NCBI GenBank assembly: GCA_031772625.1
Contig: CM062816.1
Location: 1,669,523,058-1,669,587,057 of the forward strand
Direction: 5' to 3'
Source of the DNA: Pinus tabuliformis
Lineage: Eukaryota > Streptophyta > Pinopsida > Pinales > Pinaceae
Length of the DNA stretch: 64,000 bases
The stretch's first letter is position 1. Every line of letters begins with the position of its first letter. The position numbers and the translations under genes are program-made. Positions 56,695 to 64,000 of the stretch are shown one piece after another. The notes below the pieces were generated by a model. It saw only the letters and a list, made by a program, of their open reading frames with translations. It was not told the DNA's origin and did not search any database.

Positions 56695-57076
56695 ATTACA
56701 ATAGACTGTCATAGTTCATTCAGTTAAACCTTTCTGTCAAAAATAAGAAATCCATCCTTGTTACAGGATGCTGTTACAACAGTGTGACAGTGTATTCTTT
56801 CTTGGGTCTCTTACTGTTACACAACTGGTAACCGAACTTCGACCGTCTTCTTGGAATCCTCGCACTATCCTTTGCCGCTTCCCCATGGTTGCTGATTTAG
56901 TAAACTCGTGTTGTTCCTGATATTTTAGCAACTGTAACTGTGTTTTACCCTTTTTGGACAGTTGCTGATCATGTTGCATCAGCGTGGAATTCTGGCGATC
57001 TTCTGATAGTTGCCGTTTGTTATTTCTGGTATTGTTGCAAAATAACATTTTCCTGCTTTAGATAGTTGTTGTTGTT

Positions 57077-57156
57077 GGTGCTGTAGCAACTGCGTAGTTG
57101 TTGTTTCTGGTGTTGCAGCAACTGCGTAGTTGTTGTTTCTGGTGTTACAGCAACTA
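57077..57156 (-). repeat. 32-bp tandem repeats with GTTGCAGCAAC in the TE-6 LTR
   Basis: Two full units (57077-57108, 57109-57140) and a partial third (from 57141). Each begins GGTGYTRYAGCAAC and contains TGCGTAGTTGTTGTTTCTGG. The palindromic core recurs in the 21-bp array at 61686. Confidence 0.8.
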
Positions 57157-57407
57157 TGAATTATAATTTCTGCAGACTTTAGACAGTTCAACGGTTACTT
57201 GGCAACTTAGTTAGCTTTTCCAAAGATAAATATAAAGATATCATGAATATGTAATGAACAATTAAACATATAGACATGCGGAGAGTTACTTCATACCTTG
57301 GGGTGATTAAGTCATTATGTAATCAAAGCTTTCAACTTATGAACTGAAAAAGGGTAATATTATGGCAAAAATATAAGGTCAAAAATGGTCAATTCTGAGT
57401 CCTAACA

Positions 57408-57418
57408 TCCCCCCCAAC
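57408..57418 (-). promoter_or_regulatory. TE-6 polypurine tract
   Basis: The minus strand reads GTTGGGGGGGA immediately before the LTR start TGTTAGG, a clear plus-strand primer site. Confidence 0.8.
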
Positions 57419-57447
57419 TGAAGAGATTGCATGTCCTCATGCAATGC

Positions 57448-60400
57448 TTACTCTGAATCTGAGTCGGAGTACTGGGATGAACAGTGTAAATTGCTGAGAC
57501 AATAGTTATAGGAAGTGGTATCAAACTTATCTCTGAACCCACAGACAGTCTGTATTTGCCTCCATGCTACTGCCTCCTCCTTTTTGGATAGTCCAAACTG
57601 GCCCTTGTATTGCTGACCAGATAACCATAGAAGTGGAAATTTAAATCTGTAGCCAATCCAATTTTCAGCACATTGTTGCATGCATCTAACATAGTAAGGT
57701 ACCCTTGAGATTGCTGCCTGTAAATTAGGTGGATTATAAGGGTGATATTCCTGCCTCTCCTTGGGGCAGTTTTCCCAAAATAAGTTATTGGCCTTAATAG
57801 CCAAAGGTGCCTTGGTTCTCACATAGTGTTGGCAATCTCGCAGGACCATTGTTTGTAATTGCCTAATGTGATCCTTCATTTCAGGGTCACTTAACATTCT
57901 TTGATGTTGTGCAATGAAGGTGGCTGCGTTTTGAGGTTCAGCCCTAATCCACAGAAGGCAATTCTGTTCATTATGTTGTGCTGAGATAAAAGCGTTTTGC
58001 CATGTAAGTTGGTTGGCTAAAAAGGAAATGAAAGCTCTGAGCTGTATGTCGCCAACAACAGGTAGCATATTCATGTTTCTCTCTTCGGACATGGCTTCAT
58101 TGTGGAGATAAAGCTCGCACAACAAATTCTGATCATTTTTAGGTGCCTCCGCAAAGGTTTGCATAAATTGTTCTGATGTAACCACCTGATGAGGTCTTCC
58201 TTCTCTAACTGCCTTTATCTGTAAGAATGTCAGTCGTTCCCTCAAAAATGTTGCATAATTGAAAGAGGGTTTCCTTGTGGCAAGTATTCTTTGGAATAAC
58301 TCAAACATCTGGGACAATCTGGCTTTTAGTTCCTTAATTTCTTTGTACTGAGCTCTAGACTGCTCAAGTGCTTCCCAGTTCTTATATGCATAATTGAACC
58401 AGATCCCCTTTTGCTGTTGGAATGCTTTTCCTTGTGACAGCTCATATTCTCTCCACCATTTTCCTTTTAATTCTTGAAAACTATCAGTTTCTGTGCATGC
58501 ATCACTAACAGAGGGAGGTTCTGTTCGTGTAAAGGCATCAACAAGGATAATCTGCTCTGTGATAATTGGAGTAGGCCGAGATGATCCGATGTCTTCCTTT
58601 CCATTTCCAGCTACTGTTTCTTCTTCTTGTTCTATATTCTGTACTGATTCCTGTGTAACTGCTTCTTCTTCTTGTTCCATGGCAATTTGGGTGGGTCGGG
58701 GTGAGTCTATGTCCTCTTTTTCATTTCCTCCTGATTCCTGTGTAGCTGCTTCCTCTTCTTGTTCCATAGCAATTTGGGTAAGCCGGGGTGAGTCTATGTC
58801 TTCTTCTTCATTTCCTCCTGTAACTACTTCTTCTTCTCGTTCCATGGCAATTTGAGTAGGCCTGGGTGAGTCTATGCCTTTTTCTTCATTTCCTGATTCC
58901 TGTGTAACTGCTTCCTCCTCTTGTTCCATAGCAATTTGGGTAGGCTGGGGTGAGTCTATGTTTTCTTCTTCATTTCCTCCTGATTCTTGTGTTACAACCA
59001 ATACAGCAGTTTGGATAGGCCGTGGTGACTTTATATCTTCCTCTTCTTTATTCCCTGTTACTTCCTGTATAATTTTTGGAGAACTTGCTGGTTCTTGTGT
59101 TTTAGCAAGTTCTTCTGTTTGCTCCTGTGCAATTTCTGGAGAACCTGCTGGTTCTTGTGTGACAACTGGTTCTTCTGTCTGCTCCTGTGCTTTTTCTGGA
59201 GAGCCTGTTGGTTCTTGTGTGACAGCAGGTTCTTCTGTCTGCTCTTGCACCTTTTCTGGAGAGCCTGCTGGTTCTTGTGTGACAATAGGTTCTTTTGTCT
59301 GCTCCTGCACCTTTTCTGGAGAGCCTGCTGGTTCTTGTGTGACAACAGGTTCTTCTGTTTCAGCAGAGGGTTGTGGTGTTTCCGTCTGTGTAACAACAGG
59401 TTCTTTTGTTTCAACCACAACAGCAGAGACTTCAGTCATTGGTTCTGCAACTACTTTGTATCCTGCTTGAGTATATATCTCACCACAATTGGCACACACA
59501 TATTCATTGTCCTTACTCTTCTCTGCTGCGGATGCTACTCGTGCTAAAATATGCAGGCTAAATTCATTTTGATAGGCTTCCTTGACCCTTATTATTTCCT
59601 CCTGGTAATCCTGAATTTGGGACTTCAGAAATTCAATTTCTTCCTGCAGGGCAGATATGGTAGGCTGAGCTTGTGGAGCGGCAGGTTCCAGTGGAGGCAG
59701 AGGTTGTGCTTCAACATTGATTTGATCACTTATACCCTCGACAGGTGGTTCTTGTGTGTCACCTGGAGTAGTGGCTGTTTCTTGTGTTGCAGCTTCTTGG
59801 CCAATATTACCTTGGGTGTCGGCAGCTGGTTCTTGTGTGACAGCTGCCTTAAAAGATGATGTCGCGACACTGTGAACACTCTGCATCTCAGCCTCCGAGG
59901 GTGAGGGAGAGGAGTTTCCAGGGCTGGTGGGAATGCGGGTTTTTAACGTGATGGGTGGTGAGCTGGGGAGGGTGTGGCTAGGAGATTCAGCTATTACAGA
60001 TGACCGAGTCCTTTGCTTGGGTAGAGAAGCAGGGAATTCAGACATTTTTCTTTTCAGGCTGGCTTTCTTTAAGATAGGGACAGTGGCAGAAATAGCAGCT
60101 GCTTTAGCCGAAGCCCTAGTTCTTCTTCTTTTTGGTGGGGTTTCATTTTTCTGCTGCATTTTTCGTTTGAGCAGGGTAATAGGGATGTTATCATCAGAGT
60201 CATCGGTAGAAATACCAAGTATGGGAATGGATGGATTGGTTCTATTGGGGGATGGAGTTGTTTCCGTGGGTATTTCTACTGCTGATTGCTCATTTTCAGC
60301 AACTTGTGGGGGTGTTTGCTGGAGGACTTCTTTGGGCATTTGTTCTGGAATGTCGTCTGCTTGCTGAGGGATTTCTTCGGGTATTTGCTCAGGAATGTCC

Positions 60401-61149
60401 TCTGTTTGCTGAGGGATTTCTACATCTTGCTGAGGTATGTCTTCAGCTTGGTGAAGAATTTCCTCTTCTTGATGAGGAATTTCATGTTCTGGCTGGGGGA
60501 TTTCTGCCTCTTGATGGGGATTAATGGGGGGTGGAGGGTTATTTAAGGCGAGGCCTCTATTTATCAACAATTGAGCTAGATGGTGGTGTTTCAAGGAAAG
60601 AAGAGGATGCTTTGCGTTGACAGTGTAACGTGACATATTTTTAAGACATCCCAATAAATAATATGGCATATTTATCAACTGACCATTCCTCAAATGATTC
60701 AACAAGACGAAATCGTGCTGGTAAATTACCTGGTACCGGCCTTCGCACGTCAGGTATTGCTTCACAAATTCAACAACTTTCGGCCACGGTTGAGGCAATG
60801 ACTGAAGTGCTACGCCTCTGCCCTTGGGTTCCACCTACTCGCCCGGTTGAAGAAAATCCTGCTGCGCATTAAGGATCAAGTGCTTCCTACTGAACCACCG
60901 TATGCCATTAGCTAGTAGCCCGGTAACTTGGGCTATGACTTCCTCCGTGACTGGGATTTGAACTCCCTGAACGACAGAAAATCCCTCTGTTAAATTGCAT
61001 GCAAACTCGAGGACTTGTTGTGTGTCGAAGTCTAGAAGTCTCCTAAAATAATCTAGCCATCCCGCTTGCAGAAAGATTTGATAAACCTCGGGATAGAGCT
61101 CAAGAAGTGCTGTTGTGCCAGGTTCGTATGTGATGAGATTTCCTCCCAT
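57448..61149 (-). CDS. TE-6 accessory ORF, 1,233 codons with one TAG
   Basis: ATG at 61149; the frame is open to 57448 except TAG at 60837-60835 (codon 105). Residues 1-180 hold the same domain as TE-3's aORF: GWLDYFRRLL, then after the TAG FVKQYLTCEGRYQ, YQHDFVLLNHL, INMPYYLLGCLKNMS. A Pro/Glu/Gln-rich segment follows (many DIPEQ/EIPQQ), then basic patches KRKMQQK and PPKRRRTRASAK of bipartite nuclear-signal type. Next are a coiled coil, a CANCGEIY CxxC motif, two sets of acidic tandem repeats, a second coil and a C-terminal globular segment (YRFKFPLLWLSGQQYKG). No signal peptide or membrane helix was noticed. The function is unknown. Its openness suggests recent selection or youth. It could be read by suppression of the TAG or simply be a new null. 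Confidence 0.8.
58600..59360 (-). repeat. Protein-coding tandem repeats in the TE-6 aORF
   Basis: Six units of about 20 codons with the core QEPAGSPEKVQEQTEEP (59360-59050) are followed by about five units of about 25 codons with cores such as DIDSPRPTQIAMEQEEE (59040-58600). Both keep the frame. They are acidic and Thr/Pro/Gln-rich, likely disordered. DNA-level identity is high within each set, implying recent expansion. Confidence 0.85.
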
Positions 61150-62052
61150 AGCTACTATTTCAGTGAAATTCTCAGTTCAGAGCCGAGCTTCCGAGTTCAG
61201 TTCAGAGTAAACGTTGCAAATGGTAACATTCCGTGATGAGGTGACTTTTACATATTACCGGGAGAGTTAAAGGCGGCGGCAGTTGGCGTAGTATGCAATT
61301 ATGAGAGCACTTTGGTAACCCCCCCCCATGCGTAAGTGATATGATTGGAAGTACAATTATTCGGTAGTCCTATCAGCATCTCCACATTAACTATTATTTA
61401 ATGTCCATACATAATCATGCGTACCTTTATGTTTTACCTTTTTGGTTGCTGCGTCGAAAAGTCTTGTCTTATCTTTTGCTGGATCATAATGATTACAGCG
61501 GGTCTAAGAGCATGAGAATACCGGCGATTTTTAATAATAATGACGGGAAGTGATAGTGGAGTATTGTAATCATCACAAGAAATGGTTTATTTTATAAAAA
61601 TTCGTTTCTTGGGGGCTGAAGTGGAGAGACTGGTGCTTTTATAAATGAGAGAATTGCTGAAAAAGGTATTACGGGATCGGGAAGTGGTGTTGCAGCAACG
61701 GGATTGGTGTTGCAGCCACTGGAAGTGATGTTACATCATCGGGAAAAGATGTTGTAGTAACGTGAAAAGGTGTTGCAGCAACGGGAAAGTGGTGTTGCAG
61801 CAACGGGGATTGGTGTTGCAGCAACGGGAAATGGTGTTGCAGCAACAGGAATTGGTGTTGCAGCAACGGGAATTGGTGTTGCAGCAACAGGGCTTCCAAG
61901 TCCGCAAAGTGATTCCTTTGAAGCTTTCGTTCTCAGCTATTTTCCACAGCTCAAATCTGCAAAATACTGAAATGTAATATGGTAACCCTTGGCAGGGATT
62001 ATTAGTTAAAAAAAAGAATATCTAATCTAAAAATGCATAAATAAATAGAAAT
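61150..62052 (-). other. TE-6 spacer between pol and aORF
   Basis: There is no convincing gene in 0.9 kb. It contains a C-run (61319-61327), the 21-bp array (61686-61895) and AT-rich flanks. The homologous spacer in TE-3 instead carries a 14-bp hairpin. Confidence 0.55.
61686..61895. repeat. Array of ten 21-bp palindromic repeats
   Basis: Units read GGTGTTGCAGCAACGGGAAWT with starts at 61686, 61706, 61727, 61748, 61769, 61791, 61812, 61833, 61854 and 61875 (spacing 20-22, mostly 21). The core GTTGCAGCAAC is a palindrome around one base. The third and fourth units are the most diverged. There are no spacers between units. Confidence 0.9.
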
Positions 62053-64000
62053 TTAAATGCCTTGAGGGACAGCAAGTTCCCCTGGAAAAGAATACTGTTT
62101 AATTGCCATGCAAGTGGCTTTAAAATCTTCTTTAGAAGCAGGACGGCGATATAAACGGAGTCGATATCCATTCACTAGTAGTGGTGTTCTGTTGTCATCA
62201 ATTGTTAAAAGTCTGACTGTCCCATTTGGAAAAACAGCATCCACTTCATAAGGCCCTAACCACCTTGTTCTTAACTTACCTTGGAAATTCTCGAAACGGG
62301 AATCATAAAGTAGAGCCTAGTTACCTTTCTGGAACTGATTTTGCTTGATGGTTTTGTCATGCCACCTGCTTCTTTGTTGCTGTATCATGGTTGTTTGATG
62401 GATGGCATCCAGTCTTTTCTCGTCCAATTCTTGAAGTTGCTGCAACCTGGCTGTCTGTGCATCAGTCAAATCAAGGTTAACAGCTAAAGCAGTTCTTAAA
62501 GTTTTGATCTCAAACTCTACAGGGAAGATAGCGTTCTTTCCAAAAACTAATTCATAAGGTGAAAAGCCCGTAGTATTCCTCCAAGTAGTTCTATAGGCCC
62601 ATAATGCCTCGGGCAACCTTTGAAACCAGTCCCTCCTATTCTCCTTTATCGTTTTTGTCAAAATGGCTTCTATGACTTTATTGGTGCTTTCTACCTGTCC
62701 ATTTGCTTGGGGGTGATAAGGTGTAGTCATTTTGTGCTTAATATGATATTTCTGAAGTGTGTCTTTGAAGCCATGAGAGTTGAAAGGAGGTCCTCCATCT
62801 GTGACTAATTCTCTAGGCAATCCAAATCTAACAAAGATTTCTTCAAATAAAAATGTTAGTACTGCTTCTTCATTAGCTTTAAGGAGTGCCTTAGCTTCTA
62901 CCCATTTAGTCATATAATCTGTGCATACTAATATGTACATTCTTTGATTGGATGGAGGGTTAATGGGACCTATAAAATCTAATGCCCATTTCTCAAAAGG
63001 TTCAAGAATTACCTGGGGATTGAGTGGCATTTCATCCCTGTGATTAGGCTGGCCCATTCTTTGACAGCTATCACAGGCCTTCACATATTTTCTGGCATCT
63101 TTGAAGAGTGATGGCCAATAATAACCCATTCTGAGTACCTTGTGTGCTGTTCTTTTATCTGCAAAATGTCCTCCACAAGGGCCATCATGACAAGCTTTTA
63201 GTACATCATAAATTTCATCTTCACCAATGCACCTCCGGATTTCCTGATCGATTCCTATATGGAAAAGACACCCGCTTATCCAGCTGTACCTAGCACTTTG
63301 CTGGATGATCTTTCTTCTTTCCCTGTGTGATAGGTGTGATGGTAATTTTCCTGCAACTAGATAATTGGCAATGTCTGCATACCAAGGTGAGTGAGCAGAT
63401 ACTGCAAATAAATATTCATCAGGAAAAGAATCATCTACTGGAGCATTTTCATCAGTTTTTAATCGAGAAAGGAAATCAGCAACTACATTTTCTTTTCCTG
63501 GCCTATCTACAATTGTGATGTCAAATTCTTGTAATAATAATAACCATCTGGTGACTCGGGCATTTGTAACTGATTTATTCATCAAATATTTAATGGCCGA
63601 GTGATCAGTATGCATAAAAGTAGTATAGCCAGTAATATAATGTCGAAATTTATTGATAGCATAAATGAATGCTAGTAATTCCTTCTCAGTGACTGTATAA
63701 TTCAATTCCGCTGGTGTCATATTCTTACTGATAAAATAAATGGCATAGGGAAGACTATTTTCTTCCTGGCCCAAGACAGCTCCAATTGCAGTGTCTGAGG
63801 CATCAGAGGATATATGAAAGGGTAGTGCCCAATCAGGTCCTCTCAAAATGGGAGCTGCAGACAACTGATGTTTGAGTTCATTAAATGATTTTTCACAATC
63901 ATCAGTCCACTTAAATTCAACATTTTTCGCTAATAACACAAATAGAGGAGAAGCTATTTTGGAAAAATTCTTAATAAATCTTCTATAGTATCCAGCATGT
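62053..64000 (-). CDS. TE-6 pol: RNase H and integrase (partial, one TAG)
   Basis: The frame is open from the window edge to TAA 62055-62053, apart from TAG at 62319-62317 (a Trp position, GN-stop-ALLYDS). RNase H keeps SSDASD, TEKELLAF, HTDHSAIKYL and VVADFLSR, all four acids. Integrase keeps the zinc motif (CHDGPCGGHFADKRTAH to CDSCQRMG) and the D-D-E residues in ALDFIGPI, VTDGGPPF and QVESTNK. The C-terminus has LVNGYRLRLY. RT lies beyond the window; its tail (GYYRRFIKNFSKIASPL) is visible near 64000. Apart from the TAG it looks functional. Confidence 0.93.

Larger units (their letters stand above)
55984..57407 (-). repeat. TE-6 3' LTR
   Basis: This 1,424-bp LTR reads TGTTAGGACTC at its start and ends CTAGCCAACA on the minus strand. 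It contains a TATA box inside a hairpin, a 12-bp hairpin at 56477-56519 and 32-bp repeats at 57077-57156. Confidence 0.88.
55984..64000 (-). mobile_element. TE-6: Athila-like Ty3 element, minus strand, runs off the window
   Basis: From right to left: pol (from beyond 64000 to 62053), spacer, a very long aORF (61149-57448), polypurine tract, 3' LTR (57407-55984). Its pol is close to TE-3 pol (both have the TGYE/T-type RNase H and ANYLV motif). Coding regions are nearly intact with two TAG codons and no frameshift seen, so it is the youngest element here. The 5-bp flank on the left is CACCC (55979-55983); the partner is outside the window. Confidence 0.9.

Noticed and set aside
58493..59547. 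Long plus-strand ORFs (120-198 codons) opposite the TE-6 aORF
   Set aside because: They mirror the acidic tandem repeats on the minus strand; Cys/Ser-rich low complexity from repeat composition, no start context and no domain.
57448..61149. Calling the TE-6 (and TE-3) aORF an envelope gene
   Set aside because: Position fits env, but no signal peptide, membrane helix or Cys-rich ectodomain was noticed, and basic NLS-like patches argue for a nuclear or cytoplasmic protein.
61686..61895. CRISPR-like array
   Set aside because: The 21-bp units are directly adjacent with no spacers, in a plant retrotransposon.

Overview
The window is plant nuclear DNA made almost entirely of LTR retrotransposons; I see no host gene, rRNA, tRNA or CRISPR array. 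Six elements are present, mostly as nested insertions, in low-GC sequence. Their types (Tat-like Ty3 elements with an extra RNase H, Athila-like Ty3 elements, one Ty1/copia element with Sirevirus-like features, and another Ty3 family with a long accessory gene) and the depth of nesting suggest a large-genome seed plant. A gymnosperm is my best guess, as an inference only.

Layout. TE-1 (1-2651) is a decayed Tat-like fragment (gag, protease, archaeal-type RNase H) cut by TE-2. TE-2 (LTRs 2652-3503 and 35398-36183) is a Ty3 element whose protease-to-RT linker was split by TE-3 with target duplication GGTAG. TE-3 (6326-28040) is Athila-like with 2.0-2.1 kb LTRs. Its 5' LTR was split by TE-4 (7436-16267), a Ty1/copia element with target duplication TTACC; the intact 3' LTR of TE-3 still shows the empty site. 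TE-2's 3' LTR is in turn cut at 36183/36184 by TE-5 (36184-52648), a Tat-like element with apparent LTRs of about 4.9 kb. A third, truncated TE-5 LTR copy (52668-55983) follows and is cut by TE-6 (55984-64000, minus strand), an Athila-like element running off the window.

How the parts work together. Each autonomous element encodes Gag for particles and a polyprotein of protease, reverse transcriptase, RNase H and integrase. All four Ty3 elements whose 3' half is visible also carry a long accessory ORF (aORF) after pol, in the genomic-RNA position of retroviral env or nef. These aORFs share a layout of globular domain, basic NLS-like patch and coiled coil, and no signal peptide or membrane segment was noticed. 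In TE-2, TE-3 and TE-6 the aORF lies before the 3' LTR. In TE-5 it lies inside the LTR, upstream of the TATA box (in U3), so it occurs in both LTRs and in the third copy. This U3-embedded gene is the strongest candidate for an undescribed arrangement.

The second standout is a run of eight abutting stem-loops in the transcribed part of the TE-4 LTR (8441-8608). Promoter or leader stem-loops also occur in the LTRs of TE-2, TE-5 and TE-6. All elements carry stops or frameshifts. TE-6 is the freshest, with a pol reading frame and a 1,233-codon aORF each broken by a single TAG.
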